Source of the DNA: Rhodococcus antarcticus
GTDB taxonomy: Bacteria; Actinomycetota; Actinomycetes; Mycobacteriales; Mycobacteriaceae
Direction: 5' to 3'
Assembly: GCF_026153295.1 (NCBI RefSeq)
Contig: NZ_CP110615.1
Location: 2,046,001 to 2,110,000 of the forward strand
DNA: 64,000 bases
Below, piece after piece: positions 48,805 to 57,514 of this stretch (the first letter of the stretch is position 1; every line of letters starts with the position of its first letter). A program made the translations under genes and the position numbers. The notes under the pieces were generated by a model, which saw only the letters and a list, made by a program, of their open reading frames with translations, did no database searches and was not told the DNA's origin.

Positions 48805-50027
48805 CGCGACCACAGCCCCGGGTCGGGCCGGAACCGCACGAGCAGCGCGGCTGCCGTCACCTCGGCGTCGACCACGGTGCAGCGGCGCAGCACGGGCGCC
48901 AGGGGCACCCGGCGCCGCGAACCCCCCACGGTGACGAGCAGGTCGTCCTCCACGCGGGCGAGCTCCACCGCGGCGTCGTGCACCAGGGGCAGGTCCAGGC
49001 GCCACGCGTACACCGACTCCAGGCCCGTGCCGGACTCGAGCACCACCGTGGGTGCGGGGGCGGAGCCGGGGACGTCCTCGAGCACCGGGCCGTCGCCGTA
49101 GAGGTCCGCGGCCACCGCCGAGAGCTCGGCCGTGCCCACCGGTTCCGCGGCGCGGTGGGCGACGGTGGTGCTGGTGGTGCCGGCCGGGAGCTGGGCGGCC
49201 AGCGCGGCGAGCACGGTGGCCTGCTCGGCCACCCGGGTGCGCAACCACTCCCACGCCGGGTCGGTGGAGCGCCCGCGGGACCGCGGGGCCGGCAGCACGC
49301 GGTTGGCGACCACCCCGTCCACCCGCAGGCCGTGCAGCGCCAGGGCGGTGAGCGTGCGGGTGGTCTCGGCCAGGACCACGCGCTCCGGGGTGAGCACGAG
49401 GCGGACAGTGGTGCGGCGGGGGTCGGTGAGCAGGGCGCGCACAGCGGTGGTCTCCTCCTCGAACCTGTCCACGGCCGCCGCGGCCCCGGCGAGGTCACCC
49501 CCCGGGCGGCCGAGCGCGGCGTGCACCACCCGGCGGTGCCGCGGCCACACCCGGTGCAGGTAGCCGGCGACGGCCTCGGGCAGCGCGAGCATGCGCAGCG
49601 TCTCGGCGGTGGGACCGCAGTCGAGCACGAGCACGTCCCACAGCCCGTCCTGCGCCAGGCGACGCACCTCCGACAGCGCCACCAGCTCCTCCACCCCCGG
49701 CAGGACGGTGAGCTCCTCGGCCGCGAGCCCCCCGACCCGGGCTCCCGCGGACGCCCCTGCCCCGGTGAGCCCGGCCAGCGCGCCCCGCAGGCCGTCCCAC
49801 TGCCGCTCCACCAGGGCCCTCGCGTCCAGCTGGAGGCCGAACAGTCCGGGCTCGACCTCGCGCGGGGCGGGGCCGAGCGGGTGGTCGAGGGCGTCGGCGA
49901 GCGAGTGGGCCGGGTCGGTGGAGCACACGAGGACCTTCTGGCCCTGCTCGGCCAGGCGCACGGCACTCGCCGCAGCGAGGGTCGTCTTGCCCACGCCGCC
50001 CTTGCCCGTGAACAGCAGGACCCGCAC
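48801..50027 (-). CDS. ArsA/GET3-like P-loop ATPase
   Basis: Deviant Walker A ATPase of 408 residues (GKGGVGKTT at 8-16), equivalent of Rv2184c. DPAHSLADAL is the switch I-type segment and LDCGPTAETLRMLALPE switch II-like. The C-terminal part (about 315-408) is a separate small domain. Arsenic pumps and tail-anchored protein targeting are the known roles of relatives; here the constant partners are SRPBCC and CxxC genes, not ars genes. GTG has GGGGAGA upstream. Confidence 0.85.
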   Translation of the reverse strand: MRVLLFTGKGGVGKTTLAAASAVRLAEQGQKVLVCSTDPAHSLADALDHPLGPAPREVEPGLFGLQLDARALVERQWDGLRGALAGLTGAGASAGARVGGLAAEELTVLPGVEELVALSEVRRLAQDGLWDVLVLDCGPTAETLRMLALPEAVAGYLHRVWPRHRRVVHAALGRPGGDLAGAAAAVDRFEEETTAVRALLTDPRRTTVRLVLTPERVVLAETTRTLTALALHGLRVDGVVANRVLPAPRSRGRSTDPAWEWLRTRVAEQATVLAALAAQLPAGTTSTTVAHRAAEPVGTAELSAVAADLYGDGPVLEDVPGSAPAPTVVLESGTGLESVYAWRLDLPLVHDAAVELARVEDDLLVTVGGSRRRVPLAPVLRRCTVVDAEVTAAALLVRFRPDPGLWSR

Positions 50028-50119
50028 GTGTCTCCCCGCACCTGGTGCTCCGGCGCCGGTCGGCGGCGGAAGGTGCGACCCTACCGCCGTGGCGCGGGCG
50101 GCGACCGGGCCGCCGTGGC

Positions 50120-50554
50120 TCAGCCCTCGACGCGCTTCTTCAGCTCCTTGAGCGCCGTGTCGGTGATGACCTTCTCCGCCTTGCGCTTGAACATCCCGAT
50201 GAGCGGGATGTTGAGGTCCACCCGCAGCCGGTAGGTGACCTCGGTCCCGTCCCCGGACGGCGCCAGCGTGTAGGAGCCGCGCTGGGACTTCTGCATCTGC
50301 CCCTTGACCAGCTCCCAGCTGACGGCGCTGCCGTCCGGCGCCCAGGTGTAGGCCAGCTCGTAGGTGTCCTTGACCGGTCCCGCGTCCAGCACGAAGCGCA
50401 CCCGCTGCCCCCGGCCGTCGGGTGCCGACTCCAGCACCTCGGCGACCTTCACCGCACCCGCCCACTCGGGGTACGCCGGGAAGTCGGCGATGACGGCCAT
50501 GACGTCCACCGCCGGCGCTGCGACGACGATCGACTGGGTGGTCTCCTCTGCCAT
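50120..50554 (-). CDS. SRPBCC (START-like) protein, Rv2185c type
   Basis: A 144-residue helix-grip protein expected to hold a hydrophobic ligand. TTQSIVVAAPAVDVMAVIADFPAYPEWAGAV is the family N-terminus, and the C-terminal helix is VITDTALKELKKRVEG. Rv2185c occupies the same place next to the ArsA-type gene. ATG at 50554 lies 7 nt after TAGCGT, suggesting a leaderless mRNA. Ligand unknown; lipid or polyketide are possibilities. Confidence 0.86.
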   Translation of the reverse strand: MAEETTQSIVVAAPAVDVMAVIADFPAYPEWAGAVKVAEVLESAPDGRGQRVRFVLDAGPVKDTYELAYTWAPDGSAVSWELVKGQMQKSQRGSYTLAPSGDGTEVTYRLRVDLNIPLIGMFKRKAEKVITDTALKELKKRVEG

Positions 50555-50561
50555 GGGCGCG

Positions 50562-50567
50562 ACGCTA
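50562..50567 (-). promoter_or_regulatory. -10 box for leaderless SRPBCC mRNA
   Basis: TAGCGT on the minus strand, 7 nt before the ATG at 50554. Confidence 0.6.
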
Positions 50568-50590
50568 CCGCTCGCGCCGCGCCGCGCCGC

Positions 50591-51385
50591 CTACAGGTGC
50601 AGCACGTGCGGGGTGCCGGTGCGCTGGAAGTGGCCCACGTTGACGCACTCGGTGCGGCCCACCCGCACCCTCCGGACCAGGGGCTGGTGCACGTGCCCGT
50701 GCAGCGCGAACCGGGGCGCGGTGGCTCGCACGTGCGCGAGCAGGGCGGCCGAGCCGGGCTCGCGGCGCCGGGCCCGCACGTCGAAGCACAGCTCGGCCAC
50801 CGCGGGCGGACCGTGCGTCCCGAGCAGGTCCACCGGCCCCAGCGCGTCGAGGGCGGCCGCGAAGTCCTCCTCGGTGCGCAGGTAGGGCCGCCACACGCCG
50901 CTCGCCGCGGACGGCATGCCGGCGGGCAGGCACAGCCCGCCGACCAGCCCCAGCCGCGGTCCTCCCGGCCCCAGCTGCACGCTGGACCCGTCCAGCACGG
51001 TCACCCCGTCCCCGGCGAACTCCGGCCACAGGTGCGGGAGGTCCACGTTGCCCGGGGTGGCCCACACCGGGGAGCCCAGCGCCGCGAAGAGCCGGGTGTA
51101 CTGCTCGCGGACGGCGTGCTCGATCTGCGCGGCGGGGTCGTCCACGGTGCCCATCACGGTGCGCACCCACGCCCCGGCCTCGCCCGGCGCCCCCGATCGG
51201 CGCAGCTCGGCGAAGTGGGCCACCCGCTCGGGGCCGAGCAGGGCGCCGAGGATCCCGCCGCCGTGGTCGTGGTAGTCCACGAGGTCGACCAGGTCGCCGA
51301 GCACGACCAGGCCGTCGGCCCCGTCCGAGGCCCGGGCCAGCGCGTCGACGTTGCCGTGCACGTCGGCGACCACGTGCAACCTCAT
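50591..51385 (-). CDS. Calcineurin-like metallophosphoesterase
   Basis: A 264-residue phosphoesterase. Metal ligands are at RLHVVADVHGN (Asp8, His10), VVLGDLVDL, TPGNVD (Asn), LLGTHGPP and LHGHVHQP. Substrate unknown; relatives cleave phosphodiesters or dinucleotides. The ATG AGG TTG CAC at its start is the last copy of a fourfold 17-bp repeat that fills the 64-bp gap to the upstream SRPBCC gene, an odd arrangement described at 51374-51441. Confidence 0.86.
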   Translation of the reverse strand: MRLHVVADVHGNVDALARASDGADGLVVLGDLVDLVDYHDHGGGILGALLGPERVAHFAELRRSGAPGEAGAWVRTVMGTVDDPAAQIEHAVREQYTRLFAALGSPVWATPGNVDLPHLWPEFAGDGVTVLDGSSVQLGPGGPRLGLVGGLCLPAGMPSAASGVWRPYLRTEEDFAAALDALGPVDLLGTHGPPAVAELCFDVRARRREPGSAALLAHVRATAPRFALHGHVHQPLVRRVRVGRTECVNVGHFQRTGTPHVLHL

Positions 51386-51441
51386 GCCGGGTGCAACCTC
51401 ATGCCGGGTGCAACCTCATGCCGGGTGCAACCTCATGCCGG
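51374..51441 (-). repeat. 17-bp x4 tandem repeat carrying the start codon
   Basis: Four perfect copies of CCGGCATGAGGTTGCAC (minus strand) lie end to end. The copy nearest the gene supplies the phosphoesterase ATG (51385). The other ATGs (51436, 51419, 51402) each open a six-codon frame, MRLHPA, whose TGA overlaps the next ATG as ATGA. GAGG in each unit lies 11 nt before the next ATG. Arrays like this change copy number easily. Confidence 0.9.
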
Positions 51442-51449
51442 GCCCGACC

Positions 51450-51827
51450 TCACGCGTCCACCGCGGCCGGGGGCTCCCCTGCGGGCCGGCCCGCCTCCAG
51501 GTCCGCCTTGAGCTCGAAGGCGACGGCCTTGGCCTGCCGACGCCGCCGTCCCAGCTCGCTGCCGACGTCGGCCCCGTCGGGCAGCTCCGAGCGCAGGAAC
51601 AGGTGCAGCACGGTGCCGTCCAGCACCGGCTCGAGCCAGATCTCCAGGGTGCCCCGCAGGGCCCCGTCCACCGTCCACCGGACGCCCTGCGGGCCACGGT
51701 CGTGCGCCACGGTCAGCCGCAGGTCCGGCCACCACCGCCGCCACCGGCCCGGCCCGGCGATCCGGGCAGCCACGGCGGCGGGCGGCGCGGCCAGGAAGGT
51801 CTCGTCCACCACGTCCAGTGCCCTCAC
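51450..51827 (-). CDS. SRPBCC-family protein (polyketide cyclase-like)
   Basis: A 125-residue helix-grip protein. ALDVVDETFLAAPPAAVAARIAGPGRWRRWWPDL is the N-terminal family pattern, and the C-terminal helix is rich in Arg/Lys/Glu. The start is placed at GTG 51827 from similarity; GTG 51845 is possible. It is the second SRPBCC gene within 1.7 kb but is not a close copy of the first. Ligand unknown. Confidence 0.75.
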   Translation of the reverse strand: MRALDVVDETFLAAPPAAVAARIAGPGRWRRWWPDLRLTVAHDRGPQGVRWTVDGALRGTLEIWLEPVLDGTVLHLFLRSELPDGADVGSELGRRRRQAKAVAFELKADLEAGRPAGEPPAAVDA

Positions 51828-51890
51828 GGGTCCAGCGTCACACACCCGTTCCGCACCGCAGCAGGGTGCCTGCCCGCAGCGCGGCCTCGC

Positions 51891-51900
51891 ACGCTAAGTT
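51891..51900. promoter_or_regulatory. Overlapping divergent -10 boxes
   Basis: ACGCTAAGTT reads as TAAGTT on the plus strand (towards fadD15) and TAGCGT on the minus strand (towards the SRPBCC gene). It lies in an A/T-richer patch. I cannot define the -35 sites. Confidence 0.4.
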
Positions 51901-51997
51901 TCCCGTCAGTAACCCTCGTCACGCTGGGCCCCGCCCCGGGACGCGCGGTTGCCACCCTGTCACCGTCGACAGCCCCTGCGAGAGCCCGGAGGCCCCC

Positions 51998-53794
51998 GTG
52001 CGCGAGTACAGCGTCCCGTCCACCATCTCGGTGTCGGCCGAGGAGAACCTGACCGACTCCGTGTTCTCGCACGCCGAGCACTTCCCGTCCGGCCCGCTGT
52101 TCCGCCGCCGGGTCACGGGGCGCTGGACCGACGTCTCCGCGGCCGAGTTCGCCACCCAGGTCACCGGGGTGGCGAAGGGCCTCGTCGCGGCCGGTGTCTC
52201 CGCGGGCGACCGTGTGGGGCTGCTCTCGGCCACCCGCTACGAGTGGTGCCTGCTCGACTACGCCATCTGGTGCGCCGGCGGGGTCACCGTCCCGATCTAC
52301 GAGACCTCGTCCGCGGAGCAGGTGCAGTGGATCCTCGACGACTCCGGCGCGGTGGGCGTCGTCGTCGAGAAGGACGCGCACGCCACCACGGTGGCCTCCG
52401 TCCGCGAGCGCTGCCCGTCCGTGTCACACGTGTGGCAGATCGACGGCGACGACGGTGCCGTGGCCGCCCTCACCGCAGCCGGTGCCGACCTCCCGGACTC
52501 CGCGATCGACGAGCGCAGGTCCGCGCTCGGCGCCGACGACCTGGCTACCCTGATCTACACCTCCGGCACCACGGGCCGGCCCAAGGGCTGCGAGCTCACC
52601 CACCGCAACCTGCTCACGGAGTCGCGCGCGGCGGCGGTGACGTTCGCCGACATGATCAAGCCCGGCCAGACCAACCTGTGCTTCCTGCCCATGGCCCACG
52701 TGTTCGCCCGCGTGATCAGCGTCGCCGCGCTGGACGGTCGCGTCGTGATCGGGCACACCGCGGACGTGAAGAACCTGATCGACGACCTCGGCGAGTTCCG
52801 GCCGACGTTCCTGCTGGCCGTCCCGCGAGTGTTCGAGAAGGTCTACAACAGCGCCCGGCAGAAGGCGCACGCCGACGGCAAGGGCAAGATCTTCGACGCC
52901 GCCGACGCCACCGCGGTCGCCTGGAGCGAGGCCCAGGAGACCGGCGGTGCCGGCCTGGTCCTCAGGCTCAGGCACACCGTCTTCGACAAGCTGGTCTACT
53001 CCAAGCTGCGGGCCGCCCTCGGCGGCGAGTGCACCTCGGCCGTGGCCGGCGGGGCCCCGCTCGGTGCCCGGCTGGGCCACTTCTTCCGCGGTGTCGGGAT
53101 GCCGGTCTACGAGGGTTACGGGCTCACCGAGACCTCCGCCGCCGTCACCGCCAACACCCCCGCCCACCAGCGGATGGGCACCGTGGGCACCCCGTTGACC
53201 GGGTGCGGGGTGAAGATCGCCGAGGACGGCGAGATCCTGCTCTCCGGCGACGTCGTCTTCCGCGGGTACTGGAAGAACGAGAAGGCCACCGCGGAGGCCC
53301 TCTCCGGCGGCTGGTTCCACACCGGCGACATCGGCTCGCTGGACTCCGACGGCTTCCTCTCCATCACCGGGCGCAAGAAGGAGATCATCGTGACCGCGGG
53401 CGGCAAGAACGTCGCCCCGGCCGTCCTGGAGGACAAGCTCCGCTCCCACCCGCTCATCAGCCAGTGCATGGTCGTGGGCGACAAGCAGCCGTTCATCGGT
53501 GCGCTGATCACCATCGACCCCGACGCGTTCCCCGCCTGGCTCTCCCGCCACGGCAAGCCCGCCGGCACCTCCGTGGCCGACCTGCTCGAGGATCCCGAGC
53601 TGCGCGCCGAGATCGATGCCGCCGTGGCCGAGGCGAACACGGCGGTCTCCAAGGCCGAGGCAATCAGGAAGTACCGCATCCTGCCGGTGGACTTCACCGA
53701 GCAGGGCGGCGAGATGACGCCGTCGCTGAAGATCAAGCGGGCCGTGGTGGCCGACCACTTCGCGACCGACATCGACGCGATCTACGCGACGTAG
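51998..53794 (+). CDS. fadD15: Long-chain fatty acid--CoA ligase, FadD15 type
   Basis: AMP-forming acyl-CoA synthetase of 598 residues, orthologue of Rv2187. The P-loop is YTSGTTGRPKG; YGLTETSAAVTANTP and WFHTGDIGSLDSDGFLSITGRKKE are the adenylation motifs, and the C-terminal lysine lies in MTPSLKIKR. The GTG has GGAGG upstream and gives VREYSVPS, like the mycobacterial start MREFSVP. It activates fatty acids for lipid synthesis or degradation. Confidence 0.95.
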   Translation: MREYSVPSTISVSAEENLTDSVFSHAEHFPSGPLFRRRVTGRWTDVSAAEFATQVTGVAKGLVAAGVSAGDRVGLLSATRYEWCLLDYAIWCAGGVTVPIYETSSAEQVQWILDDSGAVGVVVEKDAHATTVASVRERCPSVSHVWQIDGDDGAVAALTAAGADLPDSAIDERRSALGADDLATLIYTSGTTGRPKGCELTHRNLLTESRAAAVTFADMIKPGQTNLCFLPMAHVFARVISVAALDGRVVIGHTADVKNLIDDLGEFRPTFLLAVPRVFEKVYNSARQKAHADGKGKIFDAADATAVAWSEAQETGGAGLVLRLRHTVFDKLVYSKLRAALGGECTSAVAGGAPLGARLGHFFRGVGMPVYEGYGLTETSAAVTANTPAHQRMGTVGTPLTGCGVKIAEDGEILLSGDVVFRGYWKNEKATAEALSGGWFHTGDIGSLDSDGFLSITGRKKEIIVTAGGKNVAPAVLEDKLRSHPLISQCMVVGDKQPFIGALITIDPDAFPAWLSRHGKPAGTSVADLLEDPELRAEIDAAVAEANTAVSKAEAIRKYRILPVDFTEQGGEMTPSLKIKRAVVADHFATDIDAIYAT

Positions 53795-53809
53795 GGCGCG
53801 GGGGCGGCC

Positions 53810-54934
53810 TCAGCCGTCGAGCAGGGTGGTCAGCCGGGCCGCGAGACGGTCCCAGCGCCACTCCCGCGCGACCCACTCCCGCCCGGCCGCACCGGTGCGG
53901 GCAGCGAGCTCGGGATCGGCGAGGTACGCGCCCACGGCGGTGACCACGGCGTCGACGTCGGTGCCGTCCACCACCGTTCCGGTCACCCCGTCCTGCACGG
54001 TCTCCGGTGCTCCCCCGGACCGCCCGGCCACCACCGGCAGCCCGGTCGCGGAGGCCTCCAGGTAGACGATGCCGAGGCCCTCCACGTCGAGGCCTGCGCC
54101 CCGGGTGCGGCAGGGCATCGCGAACACGTCGCCGACGGCGTGGTGCGCGGCGAGCTCGGAGGCGGGCACGCTGCCGGTCAGCACCACGTGGTCGGCCACC
54201 CCGTGCGCCAGCGCCAGGGCTCGGAGGGCGTCCTCGTGCGGACCGCCGCCGACCAGCAGCAGCCGGGTGCCCGGCACCCGCGCGCGCAGCGCCGGCAGCG
54301 CCCGCACGAGCACGTCCTGGCCCTTGCGCGGCACCAGCCGGGACACGCACACCACCACGGGCGCATCGCCGAGGCCGTACCGGGCACGCAGCTCGGCGCG
54401 GGCCGCCGGGTCGGGTGCGAAGACGCTGGTGTCCACCCCCGAGGGCAGGTGCTCGAGGGCGGTGCGCGGGCCGAACGCGGAGGCGAACCGTCCCCTGGTG
54501 TACCGGCTGACGAAGGTGACCACGTCAGACGACTCGCCGATGCGGCGCAGCGCCTGCCGTGCGACCGGGAGCATGGACCAGCCCACCTCGTGCCCGTGGG
54601 TGCACGCCAGCACGTGCTGCGCCCCGGCCCGGCGCAGGGCCGGCGCGAGCAGGCCCAACGGTGCGGACGCCCCGAACCAGACGCCCTCGCAGCCCCGGGA
54701 GCGCAGCAGCTCCGTCGCCCGCCGGGCGACGTCGGGCACCGGCAGCACCAGCGACCCCCGGTGGCGCACCACCTCGAACGGCTGGGCGGCGTCGAAGGCC
54801 TCGGCCCCCCGCCACGCCGGGGCGTAGACCACGATGTCCTCGGCCGGCAGGTGGGTGGCGAAGGTGTGCAGGTAGGACTGGATCCCACCGTTCCGGGGCG
54901 GGAAGTCGTTGGTCACCAGCAGGGTCCGTCGCAC
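53810..54934 (-). CDS. pimB: GDP-mannose-dependent alpha-mannosyltransferase PimB
   Basis: GT4 glycosyltransferase of 374 residues, orthologue of Rv2188c, which adds the second mannose to phosphatidylinositol monomannoside. LLVTNDFPPRNGGIQSYL is the acceptor-side loop, VCVSRLVPRKGQD and GGGPHEDALRALA the donor domain, and GLDVEGLGIVYLEASATGLPVVAG the E-x7-E motif. GTG at 54934 is 6 nt after TACCGT (leaderless). It supports the presence of mannosylated phospholipids, in line with the two mannosyltransferases at 34250-37156. Confidence 0.93.
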   Translation of the reverse strand: MRRTLLVTNDFPPRNGGIQSYLHTFATHLPAEDIVVYAPAWRGAEAFDAAQPFEVVRHRGSLVLPVPDVARRATELLRSRGCEGVWFGASAPLGLLAPALRRAGAQHVLACTHGHEVGWSMLPVARQALRRIGESSDVVTFVSRYTRGRFASAFGPRTALEHLPSGVDTSVFAPDPAARAELRARYGLGDAPVVVCVSRLVPRKGQDVLVRALPALRARVPGTRLLLVGGGPHEDALRALALAHGVADHVVLTGSVPASELAAHHAVGDVFAMPCRTRGAGLDVEGLGIVYLEASATGLPVVAGRSGGAPETVQDGVTGTVVDGTDVDAVVTAVGAYLADPELAARTGAAGREWVAREWRWDRLAARLTTLLDG

Positions 54935-54940
54935 GCACCC

Positions 54941-54946
54941 ACGGTA
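54941..54946 (-). promoter_or_regulatory. pimB: -10 box for leaderless pimB mRNA
   Basis: TACCGT on the minus strand, 6 nt before the GTG at 54934. Confidence 0.6.
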
Positions 54947-54959
54947 GTGCGCGCCCGGC

Positions 54960-56348
54960 TCAGCCCCCGTCGACCCTGGCGACCAGCCACCGCCCCCACT
55001 CCGTGACGAGCTGTGCCTGCGTGGCTCCCAGGGAGGTGGTGAGCTCGGCATCGAGCTGGGCGGGCGTCGGTGACGGCTGCGCGGCCACCGCCCGGTAGGC
55101 GGCGAGCAGCGCGTCCTCGCCCCGGGTGTCGGCGAGGAACGAGGTGAACGTCCAGGCGAGCTGGTAGGCGAGCTCGGCGCGGGACGTCTCGTCGCTCGGG
55201 GCGAAGTCCGCGTCGGTGGGCAGGCTGTCCGGGGGGCCGTTGGCGCCCACCAGAGCGGCCACCGCCGGCGCACCCCGGTCGGTGCTCGTGCCGCTGCCCC
55301 GGTACCCCGAGTAGTCGGCGAAGCCCTCGAGCATCCACAGCGGTGCCTGGTCGGCCGTCACCGGGCGCGCGGCCACGTGGGTGAGCTCGTGGCGCAGGAC
55401 GATCCGCAGCGTGGCCGCGGTCAGCTGGTCGAGGGTGGCGGGGTTGACCACCACCCGGACCCCGGTGGCGGTGCGTGCTGCGCGGTCCACGGCGTCGGCG
55501 GTGGTGACGGCGGCGACGCCGACCCCGGAGAACGCGCTGCCCACCAGGGCCTCGAGCTCGGGCTGGGTGCCCGCGAGGACCACCAGGACCTTCTGCGACC
55601 AGTCCGGGCCCCAGAGGCTGGTGACGGCCGGCACCGCGGTGGCGAGCTCGGCGGCCAGCCGGTCCAGGTCCGCCTCCTGTCCGGGGTGCCCGAGGACGAC
55701 CCCCTGGGCGCTGCTGCGGACCAGGACCGGGCCGAAGTCCCACGGTCCCCGCCACGTGGTGCGGCCGTAGCCGGCCAGGTCGGCGTCCCCCACGAGGCGC
55801 CAGGTGTCCCCGCGCCGTGCCACCACGAGGCCCACCGGCTTGCGGGTGGAGGTGGCGTCGGCCCCCGCCACCGCGTACCGCAGCACGACCGGTGGTGCCC
55901 ACACCTCGTCGGCGCCGAGCCGCTGGACCACGTCCGGGGGCACCACGGCGGCGGGGTCCGCGGTGATCTCGTAGCCCCAGTCCGACAGCGGCACACCGGC
56001 GAGGTTCGCTGCGCGCGCGGTCTCGGCCGCCCCGAACCCGACGTCGGCGGCCGGGTCGAGCACCGTGGCGAGCGCCGTCGTGTCGTCGGTGCGCACCGCG
56101 CTCGCCCAGACGCCGAGCAGCCGCTGGACGTCCGCCGTGCGCTGGAGGTCCGCGCGCGGAACCGCCCGACCGAGCTCGGCCACGGTGCCCGGCGCCACGG
56201 TGCCCGAGGTCACGGTGCCCGAGCTCGCGGGACCAGGCTCAGCAGTGGTCGACGGAACCGCCCCGCCGCCGAGGACCAGGGCAGAGGCCACCACCCCGAC
56301 CGCCACGGCTGCCGCGAGGAGCCCCCTGGTCACCTCCGTCGCCCGCAC
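54960..56348 (-). CDS. Secreted HExxH metallopeptidase-like protein
   Basis: A 462-residue exported protein: N-terminal signal anchor (about 8-30), a Thr/Ser/Pro linker, an NTF2-like middle region, then a zinc peptidase-like domain with LRHELTHVAARP and, about 18 residues on, LEGFADYSG, the third-ligand Glu of gluzincins. Position equals Rv2189c. GTG 56348 is chosen because TAGCAT lies 8 nt upstream and the signal peptide then starts at once; GTG 56378 is the longer option. Substrate unknown, probably cell wall or secreted protein. Confidence 0.75.
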   Translation of the reverse strand: MRATEVTRGLLAAAVAVGVVASALVLGGGAVPSTTAEPGPASSGTVTSGTVAPGTVAELGRAVPRADLQRTADVQRLLGVWASAVRTDDTTALATVLDPAADVGFGAAETARAANLAGVPLSDWGYEITADPAAVVPPDVVQRLGADEVWAPPVVLRYAVAGADATSTRKPVGLVVARRGDTWRLVGDADLAGYGRTTWRGPWDFGPVLVRSSAQGVVLGHPGQEADLDRLAAELATAVPAVTSLWGPDWSQKVLVVLAGTQPELEALVGSAFSGVGVAAVTTADAVDRAARTATGVRVVVNPATLDQLTAATLRIVLRHELTHVAARPVTADQAPLWMLEGFADYSGYRGSGTSTDRGAPAVAALVGANGPPDSLPTDADFAPSDETSRAELAYQLAWTFTSFLADTRGEDALLAAYRAVAAQPSPTPAQLDAELTTSLGATQAQLVTEWGRWLVARVDGG

Positions 56349-56356
56349 GAGCTCCA

Positions 56357-56362
56357 ATGCTA
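56357..56362 (-). promoter_or_regulatory. -10 box for leaderless peptidase mRNA
   Basis: TAGCAT on the minus strand, 8 nt before the GTG at 56348. It lies just past the upstream terminator, so the peptidase has its own transcript. Confidence 0.5.
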
Positions 56363-56395
56363 GAGCCCCGGCCACCACGGTGAGCGGGAGAACGA

Positions 56396-56429
56396 GCAGG
56401 CCCTCACCCCGCGCGGGGTGAGGGCCTGC
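56396..56429 (-). terminator. Intrinsic-type terminator after the NlpC/P60 gene
   Basis: A perfect 34-bp palindrome (arms 56396-56412 and 56413-56429) would fold to a 15-bp stem with a 4-nt loop 24 nt after the NlpC/P60 stop. On the minus strand it is followed by TCGTTCTCCC, moderately T/C-rich. Confidence 0.8.
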
Positions 56430-56452
56430 TGGTCAGGACGAGCTGGGCTGGC

Positions 56453-57502
56453 TCAGTAGCGACGCGCGCTGCTGTAGGGCATCTGGTCCATCGGTGCGAC
56501 CTTGACGCCCTGGCCGAACGTCGGGGAGTGCACGACCATGCCGTTGCCGGCGTAGATGCCGACGTGCGAGATCGGGCTGTAGAAGAACACCAGGTCGCCG
56601 GGCTGCAGATCGGCCCGCGACACCGCGGCGCCGGACCCGGCCTGTGCGCCGCTGGAGCGGGGGATGCTCACCCCCGCCTGCGCGAACGCCCAGGAGGTCA
56701 GGCCGGAGCAGTCGAAGCTGTTCGGGCCGGTGGCGCCCCAGGAGTACGGCGAGCCGATCTTGGTCAGCGCGGCCTGCAGGGCGGCGTAGCCCTGGCCGCT
56801 GCCCGACCCGGGAGCCGGTGCGGTGTAGCCGGCCGGGACCGGGGTTCCGGCGTAGGACACCTGCTCCGGCACCGAGAGGCGGGAGAAGGCTGCCCGCACC
56901 GCGGCCGTCTGGGTCTCGAGTGCCGCCTGCTTGGCCTGGATGTCGGTCTGCACCGAGGAGGCCTGGTCCGCCGCCGTCTGGGCCGCGTCCGTGGCGACCT
57001 GCGCGTCGGACTGCGCCTGGGTGGCCGCCGACGAGGCGGACTGGAACACGGCGAGCTGCGCCGACGTGTCGCTGGCGAGCAGCTCGAGGCCCGACATCTG
57101 GTCGAGCAGGTCCTGGGGCGACCTGCTCGTCATGAGCGCGGAGAGCCGGTTCAGCCGGGCGCCCTGGTAGCTGGCGGCCGCGAGGGTGTCCACGGTTCCC
57201 TGGTACTGCTGCTGCTGGGCCTGGGCGTCGGACAGGGCGGCCTGCGCAGCCCCGAGCTGGCCCTGCGCGGTGGCCTTGTCGGCGTTGGCGGAGTCCAGGC
57301 TGATCTGCGCGTCGTGCATCTGCTCGGTGAGGACCTCCGCCTGGTGGCCGAGGTCGGAGAGCTGCTTCTCCGCCTCCGAGGCGTTGGCGGGAGGCGTGGG
57401 ATCGGCGAGGGCCGGGGTGACCGGGAGCACCGTCAACCCGGCTGCGACCAGCCCGGTTGCGAGGACCCCGCGCAGGCCGCGCTTCAGTCGTTGGGACGCC
57501 AC
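56453..57502 (-). CDS. NlpC/P60 peptidoglycan endopeptidase (RipA/RipD-like)
   Basis: Secreted cell-wall hydrolase of 349 residues, position of Rv2190c. A signal peptide ends near ALA-DPTPP; residues 43-200 are a long coiled coil; the C-terminal NlpC/P60 domain has Cys265 (FDCSGLTSW), His313 (ISHVGIYAG) and a second His in MVVHSP. It should cleave within stem peptides. The coiled coil probably holds it inactive or binds a partner. GTG with AAGGAG upstream. A probable c-di-AMP riboswitch lies in its leader. Confidence 0.94.
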   Translation of the reverse strand: MASQRLKRGLRGVLATGLVAAGLTVLPVTPALADPTPPANASEAEKQLSDLGHQAEVLTEQMHDAQISLDSANADKATAQGQLGAAQAALSDAQAQQQQYQGTVDTLAAASYQGARLNRLSALMTSRSPQDLLDQMSGLELLASDTSAQLAVFQSASSAATQAQSDAQVATDAAQTAADQASSVQTDIQAKQAALETQTAAVRAAFSRLSVPEQVSYAGTPVPAGYTAPAPGSGSGQGYAALQAALTKIGSPYSWGATGPNSFDCSGLTSWAFAQAGVSIPRSSGAQAGSGAAVSRADLQPGDLVFFYSPISHVGIYAGNGMVVHSPTFGQGVKVAPMDQMPYSSARRY

Positions 57503-57514
57503 AGGGCGTTGTTC

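Noticed and set aside
50591-51385. In-frame upstream ATG (51436) as the true phosphoesterase start
   Set aside because: It is in frame but meets TGA after six codons, so the gene starts at 51385.
51374-51441. Short CRISPR-like array
   Set aside because: Units are contiguous without spacers and only 17 bp, so it is a tandem repeat.
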